DNA of 64,000 nt. It comes from Colicola sp016286205 (GTDB lineage Bacteria; Bacteroidota; Bacteroidia; Bacteroidales; Paludibacteraceae). This document shows positions 16,521 through 25,705 of this stretch, piece by piece. The notes under the pieces were generated by a model. It made no database searches, was not told the origin of the DNA, and saw only the letters and a list, made by a program, of their open reading frames with translations. Positions within the stretch are counted from its first letter, which is position 1, and the number at the start of each line of letters is the position of its first letter. The DNA is taken from contig JAEESF010000002.1 in NCBI GenBank assembly GCA_016286205.1, forward strand, positions 143,514-207,513. Direction: 5' to 3'. The position numbers were made by a program, and so were the translations under genes.

Positions 16521-17902
16521 AAAAAATATACTACATAATGGCTTTGCTGCTTGTTGCTACAATGGCTCAAGCACAGCAACAGGAAATCATCGACAGTTGC
16601 CCGAAAGACACTGTAAATGGTGAGGAAGTATATAAATACCAAGTACCCAAGAGCATTGGCCTCTACCGTATTGGAATCAACTTCAATGTGTCGCAGAGCG
16701 AAATCGTGCGCATGAATCCGCAACTGAAAGAGCGTGGATTGCATTACGGCGAGACCATTCTAATTCCGACAGGAAAGAAGGTAGAGAAAGCCGAGAAGGA
16801 AATAGAAAAGGTGGAGATAAAAACAGATGCTCCGATAGCTAAACCGGCGATCGCACCCGAAGTAAAAACTACGGTGAGCGCGCAGACCACACCAGAAGTA
16901 AAAGATACTGTCAGCACGCAAGTAACCCCCGCTAGCCAAATACGCACTATCGAATTGGCACTGATGCTTCCGTTTGAATCGCAACAGACCAAACGCAGCA
17001 ATAATGCAGACAAGATGATGGAATTTTACCAAGGCGTTCTGCTAGCATTGCATGACCTGCAAAACGATAGCACCAAGTATCGTCTGCGCGTCTATGATAC
17101 CGAGCGCAGCGAACGTAAAGTGGTTGCCCTATGCGACAGCACAGAACTAGATAGCGTTCAAGCTATTCTGGGCCTGGCTTACCCGATTCAGATTGAGCGT
17201 ATGGCCGAATGGTGCGATCTGCACAAAGTGTCATTATTGGTTCCGTTCTGCGACGAGATAGATTTGACAAATCATTCGCAATTACTGCAATTCAATGCGG
17301 GCGATCTGCAAGAAGCTGACAGTCTGTGCCGTTGGATCAAACAACGCGACATGAACTGCGTGGCTATCGAGGTACGTGAAGCCGAATTGGCGGCATCGGT
17401 ACGAACGCTTCGCAAACAGATGAAAGCTGCGGGAATCAGTACCTCGGCATTGGCTTTGCGAGACCTGATGAATGATTCAGTGGTCGGTGTACTGAGTAAA
17501 GACAAGGAAAACCTGATCATTCTGCACAGCGACAAATTCAACCAAGTACGTCTAGCCCTGCCTCACCTGGAGGCGCTGAAAGCAGCGGGCTATCGCATAC
17601 GAATTCTCAGCCAATACTCGTGGCAAAAAGAGTCTATCAACCTGCCACAAGTTTACACCTCGATGTTTACCGAGATTGGTGACACAGAAGCGTACGAAGC
17701 ATTGTGGAATCAGTATTTCGGGAATACGCATGCATCGGATGCACCGCGCTACGACTTGTTAGGTTACGACCTGCTGAATGCGCTTGTTCAGTACTTGGAC
17801 GGCAAAACATCGTATCAAGGTCTGCAAGCAAAAGTTGAGTTGGTTCGTTTGGGTGCCAATGATGGTTGGCAAAACACACAAGTAAGAATTGTTGAGAAAT
17901 AA
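16517..17902 (+). CDS. LysM protein with periplasmic-binding-protein-like domain
   Basis: 461 residues with signal peptide IMALLLVATMAQAQ. A LysM domain at about residues 35-85 (IGLYRIGINFNVSQSEIVRMN, then YGETILIPTG) should bind peptidoglycan. A charged linker (about 90-140) leads to a type I binding-protein-like domain (IELALMLPFESQ onward, about 145-455). Ligand unknown. The ATG overlaps the gldG stop (ATGA). Confidence 0.8.
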   Translation: MKKIYYIMALLLVATMAQAQQQEIIDSCPKDTVNGEEVYKYQVPKSIGLYRIGINFNVSQSEIVRMNPQLKERGLHYGETILIPTGKKVEKAEKEIEKVEIKTDAPIAKPAIAPEVKTTVSAQTTPEVKDTVSTQVTPASQIRTIELALMLPFESQQTKRSNNADKMMEFYQGVLLALHDLQNDSTKYRLRVYDTERSERKVVALCDSTELDSVQAILGLAYPIQIERMAEWCDLHKVSLLVPFCDEIDLTNHSQLLQFNAGDLQEADSLCRWIKQRDMNCVAIEVREAELAASVRTLRKQMKAAGISTSALALRDLMNDSVVGVLSKDKENLIILHSDKFNQVRLALPHLEALKAAGYRIRILSQYSWQKESINLPQVYTSMFTEIGDTEAYEALWNQYFGNTHASDAPRYDLLGYDLLNALVQYLDGKTSYQGLQAKVELVRLGANDGWQNTQVRIVEK

Positions 17903-18563
17903 AAAGTACATATTGCTTCTTCTACTGCTGAGCAGCCTAACGGCCTTGGCTCAACCGCGACTAAAAACACCGGAAATATACATCGGTGTACATGGCGGCG
18001 TGAGCGCTTCGTCGATACTGTTCACTCCCGCAGTGGAAAATATGACACCCATCACGCAAGCATGTGTCTTGGGCGGGAATGGTGGTTTGGTTTTCCGCTA
18101 TTCGGGCCACAAATGCTGCGCCGTGCAAGTAGAACTGAACTATCAGCACCGCGGATGGCGCGAACATAGCGATGCGGGCACGTATAGCCGAGAACTGCAT
18201 TATCTGGAATTGCCATTGCTGATGAATATCTATTTCGGTAGCGAGCGTTGGAGAGGATTCTTCAATCTAGGACCGCAGATAGGTTATTGCGTGAAGGACG
18301 AAGGCGGCAGTGGCACGCAGATTGGCACCACCACTACTCAATATGCTGCGCCTATTGACCATCCGTTTGACTGGGGTTTGGCAGCAGGACTGGGATTTTA
18401 TTACCGCTCGCGCAATGCGGGACTGTACCAGTTTGAGACTCGATTCAGCTACAGTTTTGGAGGAATATACGGAACCAGTCTGACCGACCACTTCAGCATG
18501 GCCAGTCCAATGGACCTGAGCATCAACCTGGCATGGATGTGGGAAATCAAGAAAAAGAAATAA
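17889..18563 (+). CDS. PorT-family outer-membrane beta-barrel protein
   Basis: About 224 residues, with signal peptide ILLLLLLSSLTALAQ and then a small barrel (alternating strands such as AVQVELNYQHRGW and QFETRFSYSFGG, ending in a hydrophobic strand LSINLAWMWEI). Belongs to the broad PorT/OMP_b-brl_2 group. I cannot say it is the T9SS protein PorT itself. No ATG fits the signal peptide; the start is TTG at 17889 or 17892, inside the end of the previous gene, so translation is probably coupled. Confidence 0.78.
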   Translation: MLRNKKYILLLLLLSSLTALAQPRLKTPEIYIGVHGGVSASSILFTPAVENMTPITQACVLGGNGGLVFRYSGHKCCAVQVELNYQHRGWREHSDAGTYSRELHYLELPLLMNIYFGSERWRGFFNLGPQIGYCVKDEGGSGTQIGTTTTQYAAPIDHPFDWGLAAGLGFYYRSRNAGLYQFETRFSYSFGGIYGTSLTDHFSMASPMDLSINLAWMWEIKKKK

Positions 18564-18574
18564 ACAACAATCAT

Positions 18575-19417
18575 ATGAAAACTAATTACGAGGTACGCTA
18601 TGCATCCAATCCTACGGATGCAAAAAACTACGACACCACCAGACTGCGCAAAGATTTTCTGATTGAGCGCGTATTTGCTGCGAACGAAGTCAACATGGTT
18701 TATTCCATGTACGACAGAATGATAGTAGGCGGAGCAATGCCTGTTGGCGAAAGTCTACTACTGGAAGCTATTGATCCGCTGAAAGCGCCCTATTTTCTGA
18801 CTCGTCGCGAAATAGGCATCTTCAACGTAGGAGGCAAAGGACGCGTGATAGCAGGAGACAAAGTGTTCGAACTAGATTACAAGGAGGCACTATACCTCGG
18901 CCGCGGAGACAGAGAAGTGCGTTTTGAGAGCATTGATGCGAAAAAACCGGCACTATTCTATTTCAATTCGACGACCGCCCATTGCACCTATCCGGACAAG
19001 AAAGTGACGAAAGCGGATGCGGTGGTAGCGCACATGGGCAGCCTGGAGATGAGCAACGAACGCGACATCAACAAGATGTTGGTTAACCAAGTGTTGCCGA
19101 CATGCCAACTGCAAATGGGTATGACCGAATTAGCTACAGGTAGCGTTTGGAACACCATGCCCGCGCACGTGCATAGCCGCCGTATGGAAGCATATTTCTA
19201 TTTCGAAGTGCCTGAAGATCAGGCCGTTTGCCACTTCATGGGCGAAGTAGAAGAGACTCGCCACATATGGATGCGCGGCAACCAGGCTGTGCTTTCGCCG
19301 GAATGGTCAATCCACTCAGCCGCAGCGACGCACAATTATACCTTCATCTGGGGTATGGGTGGAGAAAACCTGGATTATGGAGACCAAGATTTTAGCAAAA
19401 TAACCGACCTGAAATAG
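18575..19417 (+). CDS. kduI: 5-dehydro-4-deoxy-D-glucuronate isomerase
   Basis: 280 residues from the ATG at 18575 (MKTNYEVRYASNP); the upstream ATG at 18533 lies inside the previous gene. KduI cupin with the metal-binding cluster MPAHVHSRRMEAYFYFE near residue 192 and EWSIHSAAATHNY near 245. Converts the keto-deoxyuronate released by polysaccharide lyases, feeding KduD. The next gene starts 1 nt after its stop. Confidence 0.94.
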   Translation: MKTNYEVRYASNPTDAKNYDTTRLRKDFLIERVFAANEVNMVYSMYDRMIVGGAMPVGESLLLEAIDPLKAPYFLTRREIGIFNVGGKGRVIAGDKVFELDYKEALYLGRGDREVRFESIDAKKPALFYFNSTTAHCTYPDKKVTKADAVVAHMGSLEMSNERDINKMLVNQVLPTCQLQMGMTELATGSVWNTMPAHVHSRRMEAYFYFEVPEDQAVCHFMGEVEETRHIWMRGNQAVLSPEWSIHSAAATHNYTFIWGMGGENLDYGDQDFSKITDLK

Positions 19418-19418
19418 T

Positions 19419-20222
19419 ATGGATAACATTTTTAGTTTGGAAGGCAAAAACGCCTGGGTAACCGGTGCGTGCTACGGAATCGGTTTTGCCATCGCGAAAG
19501 CTTTTGCTCGCGCGGGCGCGAAAACCATCATCTTCAATGCTCGCAGCGAAGAAGGAATTACGAAGGCGATAGCTGACTACAAGGCAGAAGGCATTGAGAA
19601 TGTGAAAGGCTACGTATGCGATGTGACTGATGAAGTGGCCGTAAAAGAACTAGTGGAACGCATTCACAAAGAGGTTGGCCAAATTGACATTTTGGTCAAT
19701 AATGCAGGCATCATCAAACGAATTCCGATGCACGAGATGAAACGTGAGGAGTTTCAGCAAGTGATTGATATCGACCTGGTTGGTCCATACATTGTCAGCG
19801 CAGCCGTTCTTCCGGAAATGATGGAACGCCGCGAAGGAAAGATAATCAACGTTTGTTCTATGATGTCAGAACTAGGTCGCGAGACCGTTAGCGCTTATGC
19901 AGCAGCCAAAGGCGGACTGAAAATGCTGACGAAAAACATTTGCTCCGAGTACGGAGAATACAATATCCAATGTAACGGTATTGGTCCGGGATATATTGCC
20001 ACGCCGCAAACAGCGCCTCTGCGCGAGCCGCAAGCAGATGGCAGCAAGCATCCGTTCGACTCGTTCATCTGCGCAAAAACGCCTGCAGGACGTTGGTTGG
20101 ATCCGGATGAACTGGGCGGCCCTGCCGTATTCCTGGCCAGTCATGCATCGGATGCGGTCAACGGACACATCCTGTACGTAGATGGTGGTATTTTGGCATA
20201 TATTGGCAAACAACCGAAGTAA
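19419..20222 (+). CDS. kduD: Short-chain dehydrogenase, KduD / gluconate 5-dehydrogenase type
   Basis: 267 residues, classic SDR: TGACYGIG at 15-22 (NAD-binding loop), NNAGI near 90, catalytic serine in the CSMMSEL stretch, and YAAAK (Y160, K164). Together with kduI it should reduce 3-deoxy-hexulosonate to 2-keto-3-deoxygluconate. Gluconate 5-dehydrogenase is the closest alternative; the kduI neighbour favours KduD. Confidence 0.88.
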   Translation: MDNIFSLEGKNAWVTGACYGIGFAIAKAFARAGAKTIIFNARSEEGITKAIADYKAEGIENVKGYVCDVTDEVAVKELVERIHKEVGQIDILVNNAGIIKRIPMHEMKREEFQQVIDIDLVGPYIVSAAVLPEMMERREGKIINVCSMMSELGRETVSAYAAAKGGLKMLTKNICSEYGEYNIQCNGIGPGYIATPQTAPLREPQADGSKHPFDSFICAKTPAGRWLDPDELGGPAVFLASHASDAVNGHILYVDGGILAYIGKQPK

Positions 20223-20223
20223 G

Positions 20224-21126
20224 ATGAGAAAATTCCTGTACATAATGGTTGCGCTGATTAGTTTGGTCGGTTGCCAACCTAAGACGCAAAAAGTATTCGG
20301 ACGATTTGTTCCCGAGCGCAAAGATGATTTTGCATGGGAAAACGAGTATGCCGCCTTTCGCATGTACGGGCCCGCATTGCGTCCGGAAAATCCGTCCAAC
20401 GGAGTTGATTTGTGGCTCAAGGCGTCTCCCGAACTGGTAGTGGATAGCTTCTATTATCGTGAGCATGTCCTAGGCAAACCCTATCATATCAATTATGGCA
20501 AAGGACTGGATTGCTACAAAGTTGGGCACACGTGCGGAGCAGGCGGTTTGGTTGTTATAGCCAACGGCGAGACATATGTAGGAGGCGCCTACGACCGGTG
20601 GGAGATTCTAAAGCAGACAAAGAACAAATTGGTTTTCCGTTTGGAATATGACAGTCTGTTGGTGGCGGGACATGTCCTGAAGGAAACGATTACCATTACC
20701 GCAGAGGCAGGCAAGATACTAAACAAAGCAGAAGTGGTATTAACCTGTGACGAAAATCCGGATTTGGATTTGTTGGTCGGCGGTGGAATCTACATGCATG
20801 ACTCGGTAGATCATTACGAATTGCTAAACGATTGCAATGCGGTTGTCTATGCCGAAGAAGCATTGAGCGACAAGACGGCTGCACAAATGAATTTCGAATA
20901 CAATGGCAGCACTAGCCAAGGCCGCAGCTATATAGCAGTACTCACACCGAGTGCGTACATGATAGGTACAGAAGAAGACAATCTGGTCAGCGTAGCGAAA
21001 TACGAACTGGGAGAAACTCTCACGTACTATTTTGGCGCATGTTGGAGTGAATACAATAACGGCGATCTATTCCCGACTGATAAAGCGTGGATAGAAGCCA
21101 TAGAGAAAGAAGCAAAACAATTATGA
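20224..21126 (+). CDS. DUF4861 lipoprotein, probably uronate/pectin related
   Basis: About 300 residues from the ATG at 20224; signal peptide with lipobox ISLVGC (Cys17), so membrane-anchored. The body (FRMYGPALRPENPSNGVDLW, HYNY-like DSFYYREHVLGKPYHINYGKG split over about residues 75-95, GGGIYMHDS) matches my recollection of DUF4861, often found near kdu genes and rhamnogalacturonan or alginate loci. Enzymatic activity is not established. Its stop overlaps the GT9 start (ATGA). Confidence 0.65.
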   Translation: MRKFLYIMVALISLVGCQPKTQKVFGRFVPERKDDFAWENEYAAFRMYGPALRPENPSNGVDLWLKASPELVVDSFYYREHVLGKPYHINYGKGLDCYKVGHTCGAGGLVVIANGETYVGGAYDRWEILKQTKNKLVFRLEYDSLLVAGHVLKETITITAEAGKILNKAEVVLTCDENPDLDLLVGGGIYMHDSVDHYELLNDCNAVVYAEEALSDKTAAQMNFEYNGSTSQGRSYIAVLTPSAYMIGTEEDNLVSVAKYELGETLTYYFGACWSEYNNGDLFPTDKAWIEAIEKEAKQL

Positions 21127-22112
21127 CATACTTGATTATCCGCTTTTCGACGCTTGGCAATGTGGCTATGACGGTTCCCGTTGTGGCTTCGCTAAGCAGG
21201 CGATATCCGGATGACAAGTTTGTCGTAGCGGGCAAGAAAGAACTAGGCGCGATGTTTGCCTCAATGCCTAACGTCGAGTTCTACGAGGTGGATAACCATC
21301 TGGACTGGCCGGGAGTAATACAGATATGGCGCGATTTGCGCAATCGGGTTGATGCGGTGGTTGATCTGCAAGATGTTAGGCGGACACGAGTGTTAGACCT
21401 ACTGATGCAGATGAGCGGAAAGCGAGTCACACGAGTTCACTACGGGCGATTGCGCAAACAACTGATCACGCAATTTGGAAAGAAAAGCGAGCCCTTACCA
21501 AGCGAATTTGAACGTTACAGTGATGCTTTCAGACGCGCGGGGCTGGAAACCGATACCGGTTTTGTCGCACTGCCTGTCAATCAGGCCGCAGCCAAAGTGG
21601 TGAAGCAGCGCTTCGGCAAGAAAACGGGCAAATGGGTTGGCCTGGCACCATTCGCAAAATCGCGGTCAAACATGCTGCCATACAGCGTGACCAAAGAAGT
21701 AATACAACATCTGACCAAGGATGAGAACACTAGAGTTTTCTTGTTCGGAGCAGGAGAAGTAGAGTGTGAGATGTTGCGTCAATGGGCTAGCGTCTTTCCG
21801 CGCACGGAGAGTATAGCCGGGACATTACGTCTGGAGGAAGAATTGGAACTGATGCGACTGTTGGACGTAATGATTTGTATGGATAGTGCCAATCAGCATC
21901 TCGCCAGTTTGGTTGGATTACGAGCCGTGAGTATCTGGTGCGCCACACATCCCATTATCGGTTTTATGGGATGGAAACAAGATCCGAAAGATATCGTGCA
22001 AAGAGCCGATTTACGCTGCAGACCTTGCGCATGTCACGGAACTAACCATTGTCGGTACGGCAACTATGCATGCCGACAGATAGAAGCGAAAACAATAATA
22101 CAACATATATGA
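21123..22112 (+). CDS. Glycosyltransferase family 9 (heptosyltransferase-like)
   Basis: 329 residues from the ATG at 21123. GT9 marks: IIRFSTLGNVAMTVPVVASL at the N-terminus, WVGLAPFAKSRS near 180 and MICMDSANQHLASLVGLRAV near 255. The C-terminus has a cysteine cluster (CRPCACHGTNHCRYGNYAC) as in other GT9 enzymes of this phylum. Probably adds a sugar to the LPS core at the inner face of the membrane. The stop overlaps parA (ATGA). Confidence 0.87.
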   Translation: MTYLIIRFSTLGNVAMTVPVVASLSRRYPDDKFVVAGKKELGAMFASMPNVEFYEVDNHLDWPGVIQIWRDLRNRVDAVVDLQDVRRTRVLDLLMQMSGKRVTRVHYGRLRKQLITQFGKKSEPLPSEFERYSDAFRRAGLETDTGFVALPVNQAAAKVVKQRFGKKTGKWVGLAPFAKSRSNMLPYSVTKEVIQHLTKDENTRVFLFGAGEVECEMLRQWASVFPRTESIAGTLRLEEELELMRLLDVMICMDSANQHLASLVGLRAVSIWCATHPIIGFMGWKQDPKDIVQRADLRCRPCACHGTNHCRYGNYACRQIEAKTIIQHI

Positions 22113-22870
22113 GCAAGATTATTTCATTAGCAAACCAAAAAGGAGGCGTAGGCAAAACTACTACGTCCATCAATCTGGCCGCAGCGCTGGCTGAATACGG
22201 CAAGAAAGTGCTGCTCATCGATGCAGATCCGCAAGCCAACACCTCGTCCGGTCTTGGTGTTGAAATTCGCGAATTGGAGACCACTATTTACGAGTGCCTG
22301 GTCAATGGAGTTGAGCCGCATGCAGCTATTGTTCCTACCAAAGTGCCGAATCTGAGTCTGATTCCGAGTCACATCGACCTGGTAGGTGCAGAAATCGAGA
22401 TGTTGAATCTTGAGCATCGTGAGTTGCTGCTCAAGAATTTGCTGAAAACCGTCCGTGACGAATACGACTACATTCTGATTGATTGCAGTCCTTCGCTCGG
22501 TTTAATTACTGTCAATGCGCTAACCGCTAGCGACAGTGTGATTATTCCGGTTCAATGCGAGTTCTTTGCTCTGGAAGGTATCGCTAAATTGTTGAATACC
22601 ATCAAGATTATCAAATCGAAACTCAACCCGAATCTCAAGATTGAGGGATTCTTGCTGACGATGTTCGACAATCGTCTGCGTTTGAGCAATCAGGTGTACG
22701 AAGAAGTGAAACGTCACTTCGGCGATTTGGTTTTCAATACCGTTATCGCACGCAACGTGCGCCTGAGCGAAGCACCTTCGCATGGAATGTCGGTACTGGA
22801 ATATGATCCGAGTTCCAAGGGCGCGCAAAATTACAAAGCATTAGCTAAAGAATTAATACAAAGACAATGA
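22109..22870 (+). CDS. parA: Chromosome partitioning ATPase ParA (Soj)
   Basis: 253 residues. Deviant Walker A KGGVGKTTTSINLA at residues 11-24, Walker A' LIDADPQANTSSG near 37, Walker B YILIDCSPSLGL near 118. Works with ParB in segregation of the origin region. Start at 22109 inside the GT9 stop. No parS (TGTTTCACGTGAAACA-like) was seen in the window. Confidence 0.95.
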   Translation: MSKIISLANQKGGVGKTTTSINLAAALAEYGKKVLLIDADPQANTSSGLGVEIRELETTIYECLVNGVEPHAAIVPTKVPNLSLIPSHIDLVGAEIEMLNLEHRELLLKNLLKTVRDEYDYILIDCSPSLGLITVNALTASDSVIIPVQCEFFALEGIAKLLNTIKIIKSKLNPNLKIEGFLLTMFDNRLRLSNQVYEEVKRHFGDLVFNTVIARNVRLSEAPSHGMSVLEYDPSSKGAQNYKALAKELIQRQ

Positions 22871-23706
22871 AAAAAGTTACAGGACTTGGGCGTGGATTAG
22901 ACGCCCTAATTGACACCAGTCATGTTGATACCAATGGCGGCAGTTCGATTTCGGAGATCGAGTTGGATCAGATAGTTGCCAATCCGGACCAACCACGCCG
23001 CACGTTCGACGAGGAAGCGTTGCAAGAACTGGCCGATTCCATCCGCGAACACGGAGTCATTTCTCCTATCACGTTGCGTGACAATGGAGATGGCACATAC
23101 ATGATTATTGCAGGTGAGCGTCGTTTCCGTGCCAGCAAACTGGCGGGATTGGAGCGCATTCCCGCATATATCCGTACGGCCAAAGACGAGCAAGTCATGG
23201 AATGGGCGTTGATTGAGAATATCCAACGCGAAGATTTGGATGCCATTGAGATTGCTTTGGCCTACCAACGACTGATGGATGACTACAATCTGACCCAAGA
23301 GCGTATGTCCGAGCGCGTAGGAAAGAAGCGCGCTACGGTGGCTAACTACTTGCGCTTGCTCAAACTTCCTGCTGAGATTCAAGTGGGCATCAAGGAGAAG
23401 AAAATCGACATGGGCCATGCGCGTGCTATTCTTGGTACACCTTCTGCAGAGCGTCAATTGGCATTGTACCAACGCATTTTGCGCGAAGGATTGTCCGTCC
23501 GCAAAGTGGAGGAGTTAGCGCAGGAGTCGAAGGCAGAAAATGGCAAAAAGAAAGCAGACAAAGGCGAACAATCGCCCGCTTATACCGCATTGCAGAAAGA
23601 ACTGAGCCAAGCGACCGGACTCAAAGTTAAAGTGCAAGACGGAAAAGTCGTTATTGCTTTTGCCAATGACGAAGAACTGGAGAGAATCGTGAACAAACTT
23701 CGTTGA
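22867..23706 (+). CDS. parB: Chromosome partitioning protein ParB (CTPase/DNA-binding)
   Basis: 279 residues. ParB/Spo0J N-terminal domain with PDQPRRTFDEEALQELADSI near 39 and IIAGERRFRASKLAGL near 79 (CTP-binding GERRxRA), helix-turn-helix around RVGKKRATVANYLRLLKLP, and a C-terminal dimer domain. ATGA overlap with parA. Confidence 0.95.
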   Translation: MKKVTGLGRGLDALIDTSHVDTNGGSSISEIELDQIVANPDQPRRTFDEEALQELADSIREHGVISPITLRDNGDGTYMIIAGERRFRASKLAGLERIPAYIRTAKDEQVMEWALIENIQREDLDAIEIALAYQRLMDDYNLTQERMSERVGKKRATVANYLRLLKLPAEIQVGIKEKKIDMGHARAILGTPSAERQLALYQRILREGLSVRKVEELAQESKAENGKKKADKGEQSPAYTALQKELSQATGLKVKVQDGKVVIAFANDEELERIVNKLR

Positions 23707-24347
23707 AACACTGGCTACTCATATTGCTCGTAATGCTTCCGTTGTGCGCTAATGCGCAGCAGGATAGCATCCATTTTACACCAGACACCGCGCATACGGA
23801 AGAAGTAGATTACAAGTACGTAATCGACCTTACGAAAAAACCGGATGCGATCAAGGCTGTTTGGTTAGGTGCTATTTTCCCCGGAGCAGGACAGATGTAC
23901 AATGGCTCATACTGGAAACTGCCTATCGTTTATGGTGCATTTATGGGCTGTGGATATGCTATCAGTTGGACCAGCAATCGGTACAACAGTTACAAGACGG
24001 CCTATCTCGATTTGTATTATGATGTGCAAGCGGGAAATGTGAGCGAAGATCCGAGCAAGAGTTATATTGCCGTTTTGCCCGAAGGATACGATTTGCAGGG
24101 AGTTGGAGGGGCATCCAATTGGCAAAATGTGCTCAAGAATCGTCAGAGTACTTTCCGTCGTTATCGCGATTACTCGATTTTGGCTACCATTATTGTCTAT
24201 GCCTTGTCGCTAGTCGATGCGTATGTAGATGCCCAGCTGTTCGATTACGATATTTCACCGGACCTGTCCATCAATGTTGAGCCACAGATTTATTATGACT
24301 TACAGCACCAACAGAGTGCAGAATTAAAATTAGCAATACAGTTTTGA
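23703..24347 (+). CDS. DUF5683 membrane protein
   Basis: 214 residues with signal peptide WLLILLVMLPLCANAQ. The motif AVWLGAIFPGAGQMYNGSYWKLPIVYGAF is the DUF5683 signature: residues 53-81, two hydrophobic segments around a GAGQ core. A further membrane segment lies near 155 (ILATIIVYALSLVDAYVDA). It commonly follows parB in this phylum; function unknown. The start is TTG overlapping the parB stop (TTGA). Confidence 0.8.
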   Translation: MKHWLLILLVMLPLCANAQQDSIHFTPDTAHTEEVDYKYVIDLTKKPDAIKAVWLGAIFPGAGQMYNGSYWKLPIVYGAFMGCGYAISWTSNRYNSYKTAYLDLYYDVQAGNVSEDPSKSYIAVLPEGYDLQGVGGASNWQNVLKNRQSTFRRYRDYSILATIIVYALSLVDAYVDAQLFDYDISPDLSINVEPQIYYDLQHQQSAELKLAIQF

Positions 24348-25705
24348 AAAAGATATTTTTATTGGTTTTTGTGCTAAGTGCGATACTTAGTGTGCACGGG
24401 GAAGAAACGAGACTTTACCGAGACAGTATCGAGACAATATCGAGAGATAGTCTGCAAGAAGATGTGCAACCAATGGACTCGATTGAAGAAGTGTTGGAGC
24501 AAATGGCAGACAGCATCATGCAGGCAGATAGCATCCAACAACACGGTTTCCGCACATGGAGTGATAGCACGCTGAGCGAAGTCGATTTTCGTCTCATGGA
24601 ATGGTCGCTCAGTTGGTTGGATACCACCGATTGTACCAGTACACGCGACACAACTACTCTACCCGATTCTGTCTACAAAGCACGTTTGCAAGCGCTTCCG
24701 TGCGTTATCGAGTTGCCGTATAACGAGCATGTGCGAGCATTTATTCTGCGTTACGTCAAACGCAGTCCGAAACAAGTGGCACGCATGATGCGAATGAGCG
24801 AATACTATTTCCCTATCTTCGAAGAAGCACTGGGACGATACCAATTGCCATACGAATTAAGATGCGTTCCTATCATCGAATCAGCACTTAATCCAATGGC
24901 TCGCTCGCATGCGGGAGCTGCAGGATTATGGCAGTTCATGCCTGCTACAGGTAAATTGTATGGCCTGGAAATCAACTCGCTGGTTGACGAACGTATGGAC
25001 CCTATCCGTTCCACAGAAGCGGCATGCCGTTTCCTGAAAGCGCTCTACTCTATTTACCACGATTGGAATCTGGTCATTGCGGCATATAACTGTGGTGGAG
25101 GAAATGTTAACAAAGCCATTCACCGTGCAGGAGGTAAACGTGATTTCTGGTCCATCTATCCGTATTTGCCACGCGAGACGCGCAACTATTTGCCTATCTT
25201 CATTGCCGCTAACTACGCGATGAACTATGGCGAGGAACACGGCATATGCAAAGCGCCTATCGAAAAGACCATGTTGACCGATACTATCCGAACCAATCAA
25301 CGCATGCACTTGCAGCAAGTCAGCGAGAAACTGGATATCAACATGGACGAATTGCGTCGACTGAATCCGCAATATTCACGTGATATCTTGCCTGGGGGAA
25401 CTGAATATACATTGTGTCTTCCGAGCGAAAAAGTGGGAGCGTTCATCGATATGCAAGATAGCATTGTGGCGTACAAGGCAGATAGTCTGATCAACAATCG
25501 CCGAGCAGAAATCGACATGGCCAAAGTCACCTCCATCACTGGCGCATATCGCGTCAACGGAGTGACGTATTATACCATCAAGAATGGCGACACACTGGGA
25601 GGAATTGCCAAGAAATTCCATTGTACGGTTAAGCAACTTAAGCAATGGAACGGACTGAAAAATGACAATATTCGTGCAGGCAAGAAACTAAAGATTTGCA
25701 AGTAA
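24344..25705 (+). CDS. mltD: Membrane-bound lytic murein transglycosylase D with LysM
   Basis: 453 residues with signal peptide IFLLVFVLSAILSVHG and a variable region (about 20-110). GH23 domain: the catalytic glutamate in PIIESALNP near 178, AGAAGLWQFMPATGKLYGL, and AAYNCGGGNVNKAI. A LysM lies at the C-terminus (YYTIKNGDTLGGIAKKFHC, about 405-452). Cleaves peptidoglycan glycan strands. TTG start overlaps the DUF5683 stop (TTGA). The region just after the signal peptide is encoded by an 11-bp-period repeat (24408-24451). Confidence 0.92.
   Translation: MKKIFLLVFVLSAILSVHGEETRLYRDSIETISRDSLQEDVQPMDSIEEVLEQMADSIMQADSIQQHGFRTWSDSTLSEVDFRLMEWSLSWLDTTDCTSTRDTTTLPDSVYKARLQALPCVIELPYNEHVRAFILRYVKRSPKQVARMMRMSEYYFPIFEEALGRYQLPYELRCVPIIESALNPMARSHAGAAGLWQFMPATGKLYGLEINSLVDERMDPIRSTEAACRFLKALYSIYHDWNLVIAAYNCGGGNVNKAIHRAGGKRDFWSIYPYLPRETRNYLPIFIAANYAMNYGEEHGICKAPIEKTMLTDTIRTNQRMHLQQVSEKLDINMDELRRLNPQYSRDILPGGTEYTLCLPSEKVGAFIDMQDSIVAYKADSLINNRRAEIDMAKVTSITGAYRVNGVTYYTIKNGDTLGGIAKKFHCTVKQLKQWNGLKNDNIRAGKKLKICK
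24408..24451 (+). repeat. 11-bp-period repeat within the mltD coding sequence
   Basis: Four consecutive 11-bp units: cgagactttac, cgagacagtat, cgagacaatat, cgagagatagt. The unit cgagacaatat is nearly the motif that ends the noncoding arrays at 12608 and 36863. The upstream agtgcgatact (24377-24387) also resembles the unit agtgcgatata at 36896-36917. Confidence 0.65.
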
